Shown here: in pieces, positions 44,416 through 54,050 of the stretch | Layout: every line of letters begins with the position of its first letter | Position numbering within the stretch: the stretch's first letter is position 1 | Assembly (NCBI RefSeq): GCF_004145845.1 | Contig: NZ_SELP01000001.1 | Span: 496,001-560,000, forward strand | Length of the DNA: 64,000 bases | Reading direction: 5' to 3' | Source: Loktanella sp. IMCC34160 | GTDB lineage: Bacteria > Pseudomonadota > Alphaproteobacteria > Rhodobacterales > Rhodobacteraceae | The notes under the pieces: model-generated | Told to the model about the DNA's origin: nothing | What the model saw: the letters and a program-made list of their open reading frames with translations, nothing else | Database searches by the model: none | Position numbers and translations under genes: made by a program

Positions 44416-45317
44416 CTGATCCGTTCCCCCAGCAGGAACGCATCGGCCACGTGCCGCAGGGGCGAGAGGTCCATGTCCGTTCCCCCCGTTTTCACCAGCC
44501 GCGCCATCTGCGCATAAAGCGTCGGGTATTCCCCCAGCGCCCCCTCGGGCCGGGCGACGGGCGTGCCGTTCACCGTCATCTCGGCCCCGCCCTTGTCCAG
44601 CACCATCGTGCCCTCCTCCGTCTCGGCCTCGATCCGCCACGCCGGCGCGCCGGGTTCCAGCCAGTCCAGTTCCATCCCCACCTCGGCCCCGCCGGGGTGG
44701 TGGAAGGTGCAGCTGGCCGCGATGGGCGTGTGCCGGTTCTCGGGGAACATCAGCCGTGCCCGGGTCAGGTGCACCGGGACGGGCAGGATCTCGGTCAGGA
44801 TGGACAGGGCGTTGACGCCTGGATCGAACACCCCCAGCCCGCCGGGTTCGAACACCCAGTCCTGCCCCGGATGCCATTGCCGCACGTTTTCCTTCCAGGT
44901 GATCTGCAGCCGCCGCAGGGTCTTGTCGGCCAGCCATGCCTTGGCCGCGGGCACCATATCGGCGGCCCGCGAATGCCATGTGGCAAACAGGCAGACCCGT
45001 TGTTCCGCCGCCAGCGCCGCCAGCGCGTGGCATTCCGCCAGCGTCGCGCCGGGTGGTTTTTCCAGCATCACGTGCCGCCCCGCCGCGATGGCCTGTCGGG
45101 CGTAGTCGAACCGTGGCACAGGCGGCAGGCAGAGCGAGACAACCCGCACCTCGGGGTGGGCGTCCAGCATGGCGCCAAGGTCGGTATAGGCCGCGACCCC
45201 GTCGACCGTGCCCCGGCGTGACACCGTGGCCGCAAGCGTCCAGTCCGGGCTGTCGGCGATGGCCGGAACGTGCTGATCCACGGCGATCTTGCCGATCCCG
45301 ACGAGGGCGATGTCCAT
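44394..45317 (-). CDS. Gfo/Idh/MocA-family sugar 1-dehydrogenase (L-arabinose/D-galactose type)
   Basis: A 307-residue NAD(P)-dependent dehydrogenase. The Rossmann start is IALVGIGKIAVDQHVPAI, and GRHVMLEKPPGATLAECHAL contains the catalytic EKP lysine. The block FATWHSRAADMVPAAKAWL and HPGQDWVFEPGGLGVFDPG match the Azospirillum AraA group, which oxidises L-arabinose (and D-galactose) to the lactone. AGGAG at 8 nt sets ATG 45317. It is downstream of the aldonate dehydratase gene on the same strand, so a sugar-oxidation operon is likely. Confidence 0.85.
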   Translation of the reverse strand: MDIALVGIGKIAVDQHVPAIADSPDWTLAATVSRRGTVDGVAAYTDLGAMLDAHPEVRVVSLCLPPVPRFDYARQAIAAGRHVMLEKPPGATLAECHALAALAAEQRVCLFATWHSRAADMVPAAKAWLADKTLRRLQITWKENVRQWHPGQDWVFEPGGLGVFDPGVNALSILTEILPVPVHLTRARLMFPENRHTPIAASCTFHHPGGAEVGMELDWLEPGAPAWRIEAETEEGTMVLDKGGAEMTVNGTPVARPEGALGEYPTLYAQMARLVKTGGTDMDLSPLRHVADAFLLGERIRVEGFEW

Positions 45318-45379
45318 CAAGGTGATCTCCTGTTCAGTCCTGTCGTATGGTTCGGGCGACCAGCCCGGACCGCTCCGCC

Positions 45380-45420
45380 CATGGGGGCGCAATGCCGCGT
45401 GGCCAATCTGGTGATTGGCC
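45380..45420 (-). repeat. Repeat R2, degraded copy
   Basis: GGCCAATC-TGGT-GATTGGCC at 45401-45420 next to CGCCCATGGGGGCG, the reverse complement of the 3174-3206 copy. It lies between the dehydratase and dehydrogenase genes. The second inverted repeat has decayed. Confidence 0.75.
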
Positions 45421-45425
45421 GGGTG

Positions 45426-47168
45426 CTAATGACTGTCCTTGCCCACGGCCCGCCCCCGGCAGCCGCGCAGGAAATCAAGGTCGGCCCCGGTGTCCGCCCC
45501 CTGCACGTGCTGCTGGTGCAGCCAGTCGTAGCCGCTTGCCGGTTGGTCGTGGGTCGGGGCCCAGTCTGCCAGCCGCGCGGCCAGTTCCGCCTCGCTGATG
45601 TCCAGATGCAGGCGCCGCGCCGCGACGTCCAGTTCGATCATGTCGCCGGTCCGCACCACGGCCAGCGGCCCGCCCGCCGCCGCCTCGGGCGAGGTGTGCA
45701 GGACGACCGTGCCATAGGCGGTGCCCGACATCCGCGCGTCCGAGACCCGGACCATATCGGTGATCCCCTTCTTCAGCACCTTCGGCGGCAGACCCATGTT
45801 GCCCACCTCGGCCATGCCGGGATAGCCCTTGGGCCCGCAGTTCTTCAGGACCATGACGCAGGTCTCGTCGATCTCCAGCGCGTCATCGTTGATCTTGGCC
45901 TTGTAGTCGTCGATGTCTTCGAACACGACCGCGCGGCCCCGGTGTTTCATCAGGTGCGGCGAGGCGGCAGAGGGTTTCAGGACCGCCCCGTTCGGCGCGA
46001 GGTTCCCCTTCAGCACCGCGATGCCGCCCTGTTGGGTCAAGGCCTTGTCCAGCGGCAGGATCACGTCCTCGTTCCAGTTGGTCACATCCTTGACTTCGTC
46101 CCAGATGGTCGCCCCGGAGACGGTCAGCGCGTCGCGGTGCAATTGCCCGGCCTCGCCCAGCCGTTTCAGCACGACCGGCAGGCCACCCGCGTAGAAGAAC
46201 TCTTCCATCAGGTATTTGCCCGAGGGCATGAGGTTCACGATTGTGGCCACGTCGCGCCCGCAACGGTCCCAGTCGTCCAGCGTGATGTCGGCGCCGACCC
46301 GGCCCGCGATAGCCAGAAGGTGCACGACCGCATTGGTGGACCCGCCGATGGCGCCATTGGTGCGGATCGCGTTTTCAAAGGCCTGTTTGGTCATGATGTC
46401 AGAAGGTTTCAGGTCGTCCTTGACCATCTGCACGATCCGCCGCCCGGACAATTGCGCCATGGTCCGCCGCCGGCTGTCCACCGCCGGGATTGCCGCGTTG
46501 CCGGACAGGGCCATGCCAAGCGCCTCGGCCATCGACGCCATGGTGCTGGCGGTGCCCATGGTGTTGCAGGTGCCAGAGGACCGGCTCATGGAATTTTCGG
46601 CCTCAAGGAATTCTTCGGGCGTCATTTCGCCGGCCTTCACGGCCTCGGAGAACTTCCACAGGTGGGTGCCGGAGCCAACCCGCTCGCCCCGGAAATAGCC
46701 GTTCAGCATCGGCCCGCCGGTGACGACGATCGAGGGGATATCGGTCGACGCGGCGGCCATCAGCAGCGATGGGGTGGTCTTGTCGCAGCCGACCAGAAGC
46801 ACCGCGCCGTCAATCGGCTGGCCGCGCAGCTGTTCCTCGATCGACAGGGCGGCAAGGTTGCGGAACATCATCGCCGTGGGGCGAAAGGTGCTTTCCGAGG
46901 CCGAAAAGACCGGCACCTCGACCGGGAAGCCACCGGCCTCCCAGATGCCTGCCTTCACCTTTTCCGCCAATTCCCGCAGGTGCCCGTTACAGGGGGTCAG
47001 GTCGGACCATGTGTTCATGATCCCGATGATTGGTCGCCCATCGAACAGGTCGTGCGGGTAGCCCTGATTTTTCAGCCAGCCCCGGTGATAGATCGTGTCG
47101 CGTCCGGTGCCTTCGTACCATTCCTGCGACCGAAGTCGGCGGGGCCAGGGGGCGGGTGTAAAGCTCAT
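45426..47168 (-). CDS. IlvD/Edd-family sugar-acid dehydratase (L-arabinonate dehydratase type)
   Basis: A 580-residue Fe-S dehydratase of the IlvD/Edd family. Cluster ligands are expected in TPCNGHL (near 59-65), LLVGCDKTTPS and SGTCNTMGTA. The start SFTPAPWPRRLRSQEWYEGT resembles L-arabinonate and related sugar-acid dehydratases (RSxxWF/Y start), not dihydroxyacid dehydratase. It would convert the aldonate from the dehydrogenase at 44394 to the 2-keto-3-deoxy acid. AGGA supports ATG 47168. Divergent from a GbpR-type regulator. Confidence 0.88.
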   Translation of the reverse strand: MSFTPAPWPRRLRSQEWYEGTGRDTIYHRGWLKNQGYPHDLFDGRPIIGIMNTWSDLTPCNGHLRELAEKVKAGIWEAGGFPVEVPVFSASESTFRPTAMMFRNLAALSIEEQLRGQPIDGAVLLVGCDKTTPSLLMAAASTDIPSIVVTGGPMLNGYFRGERVGSGTHLWKFSEAVKAGEMTPEEFLEAENSMSRSSGTCNTMGTASTMASMAEALGMALSGNAAIPAVDSRRRTMAQLSGRRIVQMVKDDLKPSDIMTKQAFENAIRTNGAIGGSTNAVVHLLAIAGRVGADITLDDWDRCGRDVATIVNLMPSGKYLMEEFFYAGGLPVVLKRLGEAGQLHRDALTVSGATIWDEVKDVTNWNEDVILPLDKALTQQGGIAVLKGNLAPNGAVLKPSAASPHLMKHRGRAVVFEDIDDYKAKINDDALEIDETCVMVLKNCGPKGYPGMAEVGNMGLPPKVLKKGITDMVRVSDARMSGTAYGTVVLHTSPEAAAGGPLAVVRTGDMIELDVAARRLHLDISEAELAARLADWAPTHDQPASGYDWLHQQHVQGADTGADLDFLRGCRGRAVGKDSH

Positions 47169-47260
47169 GGGATGTCCTGCTGGTTGCGGGGGATGGGGCA
47201 GGGGTAGCAGGGCAAGAGGATAACATTCAATTTCATTATATGGCGATCGGAATAACAAAC

Positions 47261-48193
47261 ATGGTATGTGGGGGCATGACCCTCGCCCATCGCCTGAAGC
47301 CAACCCATCTGGCCCTGATGCTACACATCGGGGAAACCGGGCAGCTGCAACGGGCCGCCGCGCTGTCGGCCATGTCGCAGCCCGCCGCCTCGCGCATCCT
47401 GTCCGAGGTCGAGGCACAGGCGGGTGGCCCCCTGTTTGACCGCCACCCCAAGGGCATGGTGCCGACCCCGCTGGGCGAGGTTCTGCTGCGCCACGCGAGC
47501 CTGATCCTTGAAGGGTTCGAGGCGATGGAGGCGGACCTGCGCCGGGCGGAAAACGGAGAGGCGGGCCATGTCCGCGTGGGCGCGGTGACCGGCCCTGCCG
47601 TCGGTGTTCTGATGCCCGCCGTGCAGGCCGTTCGTGCCGCCGCGTCGGGGATCGAGATGACGATCGAGGTCGCCCCGTCGGTCGAATTGATGCGCGGGCT
47701 GTCCGAAGGCCGGTTCGATTTCACCATCGGCCGCCTGCCGCCCGGATATGACGGGCGCGATTATCACCTGCACCCGGCACGGCGCGAGGAGGTGGCCCTG
47801 CTGGTCCGGCCCGAACATCCGTTGGCTGGTCAGCGCAGTCTGCCGCTTCGGGCGCTGCGGGGCGCGGATTGGGTCATGCAGGAACTGGGGTCGCCGATCC
47901 GGCAGGCGGTCGAGGCGGCCTTCATGGCGCGGGGGCTGGATGTGCCCGCGCGGATCACCAATTCCTCCTCCCTGCTGGTGGCGCTGACCCTGTTGGAGGC
48001 GACCGATGTGATCGCCCCCCAGACCGCCGAGGTGGTGCAACTGTTGTCAGCAGACCGGATCGGAGCGCGGCTGGTGACGCTGGACCTGACCGATCCGATC
48101 GCCGTGTCGCCCTGTTTCGTGATCCGGCCCCGGCATCGCAGGCTGTCGGCCGCGGCGGATCGTCTGTTGCGCGCGGTGTTCGAGGCGCTCTGA
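47261..48193 (+). CDS. LysR-family regulator, GbpR-like
   Basis: A 310-residue LysR regulator with HTH LKPTHLALMLHIGETGQLQR and SQPAASRILSEVEAQAG, similar to GbpR-type regulators that control galactose/arabinose-binding and oxidation genes. It is divergent from the dehydratase gene, consistent with that target. The start is unsure: ATG 47240, 47261 and 47276 are in frame; 47261 has the best spaced GGA, 10 nt upstream. The spacer has TTAT/ATAA half-sites (47234-47254) of LysR-box type. Confidence 0.85.
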   Translation: MVCGGMTLAHRLKPTHLALMLHIGETGQLQRAAALSAMSQPAASRILSEVEAQAGGPLFDRHPKGMVPTPLGEVLLRHASLILEGFEAMEADLRRAENGEAGHVRVGAVTGPAVGVLMPAVQAVRAAASGIEMTIEVAPSVELMRGLSEGRFDFTIGRLPPGYDGRDYHLHPARREEVALLVRPEHPLAGQRSLPLRALRGADWVMQELGSPIRQAVEAAFMARGLDVPARITNSSSLLVALTLLEATDVIAPQTAEVVQLLSADRIGARLVTLDLTDPIAVSPCFVIRPRHRRLSAAADRLLRAVFEAL

Positions 48194-48255
48194 TCCCTAT
48201 GGCAATTGCCCGCATGTCGGGCATATGTTCGGGGGTGACTACTGGGAGACATGCC

Positions 48256-49707
48256 GTGACCTATCTGGGAATCGATCTGGGGACCTCGGGCCTGCGGGCG
48301 CTATTGGTGGAGGAGGACGGCACGACCCTTGGGTCCGCCGAACGGCCCTATGCCCAATCACATCCGCATCCCGGCTGGTCCGAGCAGGATCCGGCCCTGT
48401 GGGTCGCGGCGCTGGAAGGGGCCGTCGCCGACCTGCGCGCCAGCTGCCCCCGCTTTGCCGATCTGAAGGGGATCGGTGTTGCGGGCCATATGCATGGCGC
48501 GACCCTGCTGGACGGGGCGGGCGCGGTGCTGCGCCCCTGCATCCTGTGGAACGACACCCGCAGCCATGCCGAGGCGGCGCGGCTGGACGCGCTGCCGGGC
48601 GTGCGCATCCTGTCGGGCAATATCGTCTTTCCGGGCTTCACCGCGCCCAAACTGGAGTGGGTCCGCGCCCATGAACCGGCGGTTTTTGACCGGGTCGCAA
48701 AGGTGCTTTTGCCCGCCGCCTATCTGAATTTCTACCTGACCGGGGACACCGTTGCCGACATGTCCGACAGCGCCGGCACCTCCTGGCTGGATGTGGGCGC
48801 GCGGGACTGGTCGGATGTTCTGCTAGAGGCCGGGTATATGCGCCGCGACCAGATGCCAAGACTGGTGGAGGGGTCGGACCGGGCCGGAGAGTTGAAGCCC
48901 GACATCGCCGCCCGCTGGGGCCTGACCGCGCCGGTCACGGTTGCGGGCGGGGCGGGGGACAATGCGGCGGCGGCCTGCGGCATCGGCGCCCTGTCCGAGG
49001 GGCAGGGGTTCGTGTCGCTGGGTACCTCGGGCGTGCTCTTGGCCGCGCGGGACGGATATGCGCCCGCGCCGGACACCGCGTTGCACACCTTTTGCCACGC
49101 GGTGCCGGGGCGCTGGTACCAGATGGGGGTGATGCTGTCGGCCACCGACAGCCTGAACTGGCTGGCGCGGATCACCGGCGACAGTCCCGCCGGGCTGACC
49201 CGCGCGCTGGGCGATGACCTGCGCGCGCCGGGCGCGGTGCGGTTCCTGCCCTACCTGTCGGGCGAACGGACACCCCACAATGATGCGGCCATCCGGGGCA
49301 GTTTCACCGGGTTGGCCGGGGCAACCACGCGCGAGCATCTGACCCGCGCGGTCCTGGAGGGGGTGGCCTTTGGCCTGCGCGACAGTCTGGAGGCCCTGAA
49401 GGGCACCGGCGCCCGTCTGGACCGGGTCTTTGCCATCGGCGGCGGGGCGGCGTCGCGCCTGTGGGTGCGGATTATCGCAACGGTGCTGAACCTGCCGTTG
49501 CACCTGCCCGCCGGGGGCGAGTTCGGCGCGGCGCTGGGCGCGGCGCGGCTGGGTCAGTGTGCCGCGTCCGGGACCGCGCCCGAGGCCGCGATGACCGCGC
49601 CCGAGGTCGGCGAGACAATTGCGCCGGATGCCGGTCTGGTCGCCGCCTTCGACGATGGCTATGCCGCCTTCCGCGCCGCCTATCCCGCGATCCGGGCGGT
49701 GCAATAG
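48256..49707 (+). CDS. xylB: Xylulokinase
   Basis: A 483-residue FGGY-family kinase phosphorylating D-xylulose. The start YLGIDLGTSGLRALLVEEDG is the phosphate-1 motif, and GHMHGATLLDGAGAVLRPCI then LWNDTRS is typical of XylB. GGAGDNAAAACGIGAL carries the catalytic Asp. GTG 48256 with GGAG at 8 nt is the start; the frame is open further upstream but overlaps the LysR gene. It lies 63 nt after the GbpR-like gene. Confidence 0.92.
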   Translation: MTYLGIDLGTSGLRALLVEEDGTTLGSAERPYAQSHPHPGWSEQDPALWVAALEGAVADLRASCPRFADLKGIGVAGHMHGATLLDGAGAVLRPCILWNDTRSHAEAARLDALPGVRILSGNIVFPGFTAPKLEWVRAHEPAVFDRVAKVLLPAAYLNFYLTGDTVADMSDSAGTSWLDVGARDWSDVLLEAGYMRRDQMPRLVEGSDRAGELKPDIAARWGLTAPVTVAGGAGDNAAAACGIGALSEGQGFVSLGTSGVLLAARDGYAPAPDTALHTFCHAVPGRWYQMGVMLSATDSLNWLARITGDSPAGLTRALGDDLRAPGAVRFLPYLSGERTPHNDAAIRGSFTGLAGATTREHLTRAVLEGVAFGLRDSLEALKGTGARLDRVFAIGGGAASRLWVRIIATVLNLPLHLPAGGEFGAALGAARLGQCAASGTAPEAAMTAPEVGETIAPDAGLVAAFDDGYAAFRAAYPAIRAVQ

Positions 49708-49758
49708 CGGCGCTGCAACCCTATGGTCAGACGCCCGGCATAGGTGTATTGGGGCGCC

Positions 49759-50811
49759 ATGACACAGGATCCGATCACCCGACTGACCATTCGCCGCCCC
49801 GATGACTGGCACCTGCACCTGCGCGACGGGGCAATGCTGGAAGGGGTGCTGTCCTATTCCGCGGCCCATTTCGGACGGGCGATCATCATGCCCAACCTTG
49901 TGCCGCCCGTGGTCACCGCCGAACAGGCCACCGCCTATCGCGACCGGATCATGGCGGCGCTGCCCGATGGCATGTCCTTCACCCCGCTGATGACCCTGTA
50001 CCTGACCGAAGAGACTGACCCGGCGGATGTGGCCCGCGCCCATGCCGAAGGGATCGCCACGGCGGTGAAACTTTACCCGGCGGGGGCGACGACCAATTCC
50101 GCCTCGGGCGTGCGTGACTTTGACAAGGTCCGCCCGGTGCTGGAAACCATGGCCGAGATCGGGATGCCCCTGTGTGTGCATGGCGAGGTGACGGACCCGA
50201 CCATCGACATCTTCGACCGCGAGGCGGTGTTCATCGACCGGGTGCTGAAACCGATCCGCAAGAAAACCCCGGACCTGCGCGTGGTGATGGAACATGTGAC
50301 CACCCAGAACGCGGTGGATTACGTTCGCGACACCCACAAGAACCTTGCCGCGACGATCACCACCCATCACCTGATCATCAACCGCAACCATATCCTCGCC
50401 GGGGGGATCAAGCCGCATTACTACTGCCTGCCCGTGGCGAAACGCGAAACCCACCGGATTGCATTGGTCGAGGCCGCGACAAGCGGCGACAAGCGGTTCT
50501 TTCTTGGGACCGACAGCGCCCCGCATACGGACCCGGCCAAGTTGCAGGCCTGCGGCTGTGCGGGCTGCTTTACCGCGCCCAACACCCTGTCCTGTCTGGC
50601 CGAGGTGTTCGAGGCGGCGGGCAAGCTGAAACAGCTTGAAGCCTTCACCTCGCTCAACGGGCCGCGGTTCTATGGGCTGGCGCCGAACGAGGAGACGGTG
50701 AGTTTGGTCAAGGGCGATCCGGTCGATTATCCCGAACGGATCGACACCGGGGCCGGGCCGGTCACGGTCTTTGATCCCGGCTTTCCGCTGCACTGGCGGG
50801 TCGAGGTCTAA
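49759..50811 (+). CDS. pyrC: Dihydroorotase (class II, PyrC)
   Basis: A 350-residue zinc amidohydrolase for pyrimidine synthesis (carbamoyl aspartate to dihydroorotate). Metal and active-site residues: [10 protein letters not shown] (HxH), [13 protein letters not shown] (carbamylated Lys), [18 protein letters not shown], and GTDSAPH. ATG 49759 has GGGG 6 nt upstream; GTG 49744 is an alternative. Confidence 0.96.
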   Translation: MTQDPITRLTIRRPDDWHLHLRDGAMLEGVLSYSAAHFGRAIIMPNLVPPVVTAEQATAYRDRIMAALPDGMSFTPLMTLYLTEETDPADVARAHAEGIATAVKLYPAGATTNSASGVRDFDKVRPVLETMAEIGMPLCVHGEVTDPTIDIFDREAVFIDRVLKPIRKKTPDLRVVMEHVTTQNAVDYVRDTHKNLAATITTHHLIINRNHILAGGIKPHYYCLPVAKRETHRIALVEAATSGDKRFFLGTDSAPHTDPAKLQACGCAGCFTAPNTLSCLAEVFEAAGKLKQLEAFTSLNGPRFYGLAPNEETVSLVKGDPVDYPERIDTGAGPVTVFDPGFPLHWRVEV

Positions 50812-50822
50812 GACCGACGCCC

Positions 50823-51707
50823 CTAGCCGTCCGCGACCTTCTGCGCCTCTGTGAGCAAGGCGGCCATCACCGGCGTATGCGGTTCGCGGTAAGGGGCGAT
50901 CAGCCCCACCGCGTGATGTTGCCGCCGCCCGGTCAGGGGCACCACCTGCAAGGGTTTTCCGACCGACAGAAATTCGGCCATCTTGGTGGGCAGGATCGTC
51001 ATCCAGCGGCCCGTCGCCACATGGGCCACCAGAACCACGGTGGAATTGCTTTCGACGGTCGGTCCGGGCGTCACCCCGGCCTCTGCCAGATGCTGGTTGA
51101 TGATCCGGCGGTTCTGCATGTCCGGGGTCAGAAGGCACAGGGGCTGGCCTTCCAGTTCGGCCCATTTAACCCCCTCGCGGCCCGCGAATTCCGATGTCTC
51201 GGCGCAGACCAGCGTATAATCCTCGCGGTAAAGCGGCACGCTGGTGACCCGGCCCAGCGGTTCGTTGTCCAGATAGGTGATGCCGCCGTCAATCTCGAGG
51301 TTGTCGAGCATCGACAGGATCTCGGCACTGGTTCGCGACAGGATGGTGAAATGGACGCCGGGGTGGCGCGCCTGAAAGGTCGCGGACAGCTCTGCCGCCT
51401 TGGTCAGCGCGGTGGGGATGGCGGCCAGCCGCAGGTCGCCCGACAGCCCCATTTTCACGGCGCGCATTTCCTGCCGCATGGTGCGCACGTCGCCCACGAT
51501 CTGCCGCGCCCAGTCCAACACCCGCGCCCCTTCCGGCGTCAACCCGCCATAGCGCGACCCGCGCCAGACAAGCTGGACCCCGAGTTGCGATTCCAGCGCC
51601 TTGATCCCTGCCGACAGGGTCGGCTGGGTGATCCCAAGGCTTTCGGCGGCCTTGCCAAAGTGTTCCTCGCGCGCCAGCGCGATGAACATTTCCAGCTTGT
51701 CGATCAT
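50823..51707 (-). CDS. LysR-family transcriptional regulator
   Basis: A 294-residue LysR regulator. The HTH region is KLEMFIALAREEHFGKAAES then QPTLSAGIKALESQLG. The effector domain includes LQVVPLTGRRQHHAVGLIAP. Its ATG overlaps the stop of the DUF2461 gene (ATGA), so the two are co-translated; this implies the regulator is not only divergent-type. Effector unknown. Confidence 0.9.
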   Translation of the reverse strand: MIDKLEMFIALAREEHFGKAAESLGITQPTLSAGIKALESQLGVQLVWRGSRYGGLTPEGARVLDWARQIVGDVRTMRQEMRAVKMGLSGDLRLAAIPTALTKAAELSATFQARHPGVHFTILSRTSAEILSMLDNLEIDGGITYLDNEPLGRVTSVPLYREDYTLVCAETSEFAGREGVKWAELEGQPLCLLTPDMQNRRIINQHLAEAGVTPGPTVESNSTVVLVAHVATGRWMTILPTKMAEFLSVGKPLQVVPLTGRRQHHAVGLIAPYREPHTPVMAALLTEAQKVADG

Positions 51708-52351
51708 GCGCAGGCCACCTGCAGCAGGAACTCGTTCATCGGTTTCAGGTCACGGAAGGCCGACAGGATCGCGTCAGGCACCGGTCCAACCCCAAGGGGC
51801 CGGGTGGCGACGCAGGCCTTCATCCGCAACAGATCGGCCTGCGGGTGGTCGGCGGGGTAGGGCGGTGGCACCTTTTTCAGCGCGGGTTCGCGCAGGGTAA
51901 ACCCGGCCTTGGCCAGACCGCCGAAGATGTCGGCGACCCGGTCGGCGTCCAGATCCACGAACTTGCGCCAGTTTTCCAGCACCGGCTTGTCAAAGGCCAG
52001 GATCCCACCGCCCGCGATCACGTAGTCGGGCGCAAGCCCGAAGAAATAAGCAGGGGTAGCGGGGGCCTGCGCGTCTTCGACCTGCCAAAGCATATGAAGA
52101 TGCGGCTTATACGGGGTCTTGTCCTTGGAAAACCGCACGTCGCGATGGGGCCGGAACAGCTTGGGCCGGACCGGTGCGCCTGCGATGTTCGACAGCGGGC
52201 CGACCAGTTCTGTCAACAGCGCCTCTGCCGCCGGTTTCAGGATCGTGTCATACGTCTGCCGGTTCGCCTCCCACCATTCCTTGGTGTTGTTCTCGGTAAG
52301 GCGGGTATAAAACGCCCGGCCCGTGTCGATCATCAGGTCATAATCGGTCAT
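51704..52351 (-). CDS. DUF2461 (TIGR02453) protein
   Basis: A 215-residue DUF2461 protein. Family features are FYTRLTENNTKEWWEANRQT, RPHRDVRFSKDKTPYKPHLH and the GGGILAFDKPVLENWRK block. There is no membrane segment. The biochemical role is not established. It is translationally coupled to the LysR gene downstream. Divergent from the DUF1007 gene. Confidence 0.85.
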   Translation of the reverse strand: MTDYDLMIDTGRAFYTRLTENNTKEWWEANRQTYDTILKPAAEALLTELVGPLSNIAGAPVRPKLFRPHRDVRFSKDKTPYKPHLHMLWQVEDAQAPATPAYFFGLAPDYVIAGGGILAFDKPVLENWRKFVDLDADRVADIFGGLAKAGFTLREPALKKVPPPYPADHPQADLLRMKACVATRPLGVGPVPDAILSAFRDLKPMNEFLLQVACA

Positions 52352-52451
52352 TCCCGCCCTTTCCGGCGTCTGGCAGTTCCCCGCCGATCATGGCCAACCG
52401 CGCGACCGCTGTCCATTGAGGATTGGCGCGCTTGGCACTAGCTTGCCCATC

Positions 52452-53108
52452 ATGAAACCACAGCTGATTGCCGCAACCCTTGCGCTTGCTACCCTTGCCG
52501 CGCCCCTGCGGGCGCATCCGCATGTCTTCATCGATACCTCGGTCACCGTTGTCTTCGATGACGCGGGTCGTGTCGCGGGGGTCCGGTTGGTCTGGCTTTA
52601 CGATGATTTTTTCTCGCTTCTCCTGACCGAGGATATGGGCCTTGATCCCGATGGCGACATGGTCCTGACCGAGGCGGAATTGCAGGAACTGTCGGATTTT
52701 GTCCTGGACTGGCCCGAGGGGTTCGCCGGCGATCTGACGCTGGAGCATGGGGGCGTGGCGTTGCCGCTTGGGCCGCGGCAGGCGGCGCAGGTACGTCTTG
52801 TCGACGGGCGGATGGAGGAAAGCCATTACCGCCCGCTGCAAACCCCGGTTGCGGCCAGTGACGCGCCGCTGATCGTCGCCCCCTATGATCCCTACTACTA
52901 CACCGCCCATATCGTGGACGAGGTGATCGGTCTGGAGGGCGGCGCGGGCTGTGCCGCCCGGTTGCACCCGGCCGATATCGCCGCCGCCCAGACACAGGCC
53001 GAACAGATCCTGTTTGGCCGGTCCATCGACCAGTTCGGCCCCGAGGAAAACCTGCCCGAGGTGGGCCATCTGTTCGCCGACCGGGTCGAGGTCACATGCG
53101 CGCCCTGA
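52452..53108 (+). CDS. DUF1007 exported protein
   Basis: A 218-residue periplasmic protein: signal peptide [20 protein letters not shown], then [20 protein letters not shown], the DUF1007 opening with a His-x-His candidate metal site. Tail cysteines CAARL and VTCAP may pair. It overlaps the NicO transporter gene by 13 nt, so it probably delivers or binds the transported metal. ATG 52452 begins right at the signal peptide. Confidence 0.85.
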   Translation: MKPQLIAATLALATLAAPLRAHPHVFIDTSVTVVFDDAGRVAGVRLVWLYDDFFSLLLTEDMGLDPDGDMVLTEAELQELSDFVLDWPEGFAGDLTLEHGGVALPLGPRQAAQVRLVDGRMEESHYRPLQTPVAASDAPLIVAPYDPYYYTAHIVDEVIGLEGGAGCAARLHPADIAAAQTQAEQILFGRSIDQFGPEENLPEVGHLFADRVEVTCAP

Positions 53109-53995
53109 CCGCGCTTCCCGCCGCGGCCCTTCTGGGGGTTGCGGTCTGGCTATGGGGCTTTGGCGGGGCTGACCGGGTCGCCTTCTGGGCGGCGTCCGGT
53201 CAGCGCGAGGCACAGGACGCCATGGCAGGCGCGCTGCGGGCGCTCAAGGCCGGCGATCTGGCGGCCGTCTGGGCACTGTGGGGGGTGGCCTTCGCCTATG
53301 GCGTGGTCCATGCGGCGGGGCCGGGTCATGGCAAGCTGGTGATCGGCGGGGTCGGCGTCGGCAGCCGGGTGCCGGTCGGGCGGTTGTCGCTTCTGGCCCT
53401 TGGCGGATCTCTGGCGCAGGCGGCCAGCGCGGTGGTGCTGGTCTATGCCGGTGTCCTGCTTCTGGGCTGGTCGCGGACCTATATGCAGGGGCTGGCCGAC
53501 CGGGTCATGGCGCCGCTGTCCTATGGGTTGATCGGGCTGGTGGGACTGTGGCTGGTCTGGCGCGGGCTGCGGCACTGGCGGCGCGCGGGCGGCGTGGCGG
53601 ACCACGCCCACCACGGCGAGGGGGAGACCTGCGACCACTGCGGCCATGCCCACGGCCCAAGCCTGCAACAGGCGCAGGACATGCGCAGCCTGTGGGACGC
53701 GCTGGCGGTCATCGGGACCATCGGCATCCGGCCCTGCACCGGCGCGCTGTTCCTGCTGATCCTGTGCTGGCGGATCGGCGCGGATTGGGCCGGGATCATA
53801 GGCGCCTTCGCCATGGGGCTGGGGACGGCGACAATCACCGTCGTGGTTGCCATCGCGGCGGTGGGGTTTCGCGAAAGCGCGCTGGCGCAGGTCGCGGCCA
53901 GCCGGGGCGCCGCGCGGGCCATGGCCGGGGCCGAGGTTCTGGCCGGGGCTGTTGTTGCTGTGCTTGCGCTGCAACTCGCGCTGCGCGTGATCTGA
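53096..53995 (+). CDS. NicO/RcnA-family nickel/cobalt transporter
   Basis: A 299-residue inner-membrane transporter with about six transmembrane segments. HAAGPGHGK (about 71-79) is the NicO motif, and [16 protein letters not shown] is the second. A cytosolic loop is His/Cys-rich ([19 protein letters not shown]). Such proteins export or import Ni2+, Co2+ or Zn2+; with DUF1007, uptake or efflux cannot be decided from sequence. Confidence 0.88.
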   Translation: MRALTALPAAALLGVAVWLWGFGGADRVAFWAASGQREAQDAMAGALRALKAGDLAAVWALWGVAFAYGVVHAAGPGHGKLVIGGVGVGSRVPVGRLSLLALGGSLAQAASAVVLVYAGVLLLGWSRTYMQGLADRVMAPLSYGLIGLVGLWLVWRGLRHWRRAGGVADHAHHGEGETCDHCGHAHGPSLQQAQDMRSLWDALAVIGTIGIRPCTGALFLLILCWRIGADWAGIIGAFAMGLGTATITVVVAIAAVGFRESALAQVAASRGAARAMAGAEVLAGAVVAVLALQLALRVI

Positions 53996-54050
53996 CAGCC
54001 GGGGCACGACCCCTCTGGACCACGGCGCGGTCCCGTCCTAAGGCTTGGCG

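Noticed and set aside
47869-48255. N-terminal extension of xylB into the LysR gene
   Set aside because: The upstream frame overlaps the LysR coding region and the FGGY domain starts directly at GTG 48256 with a GGAG site.
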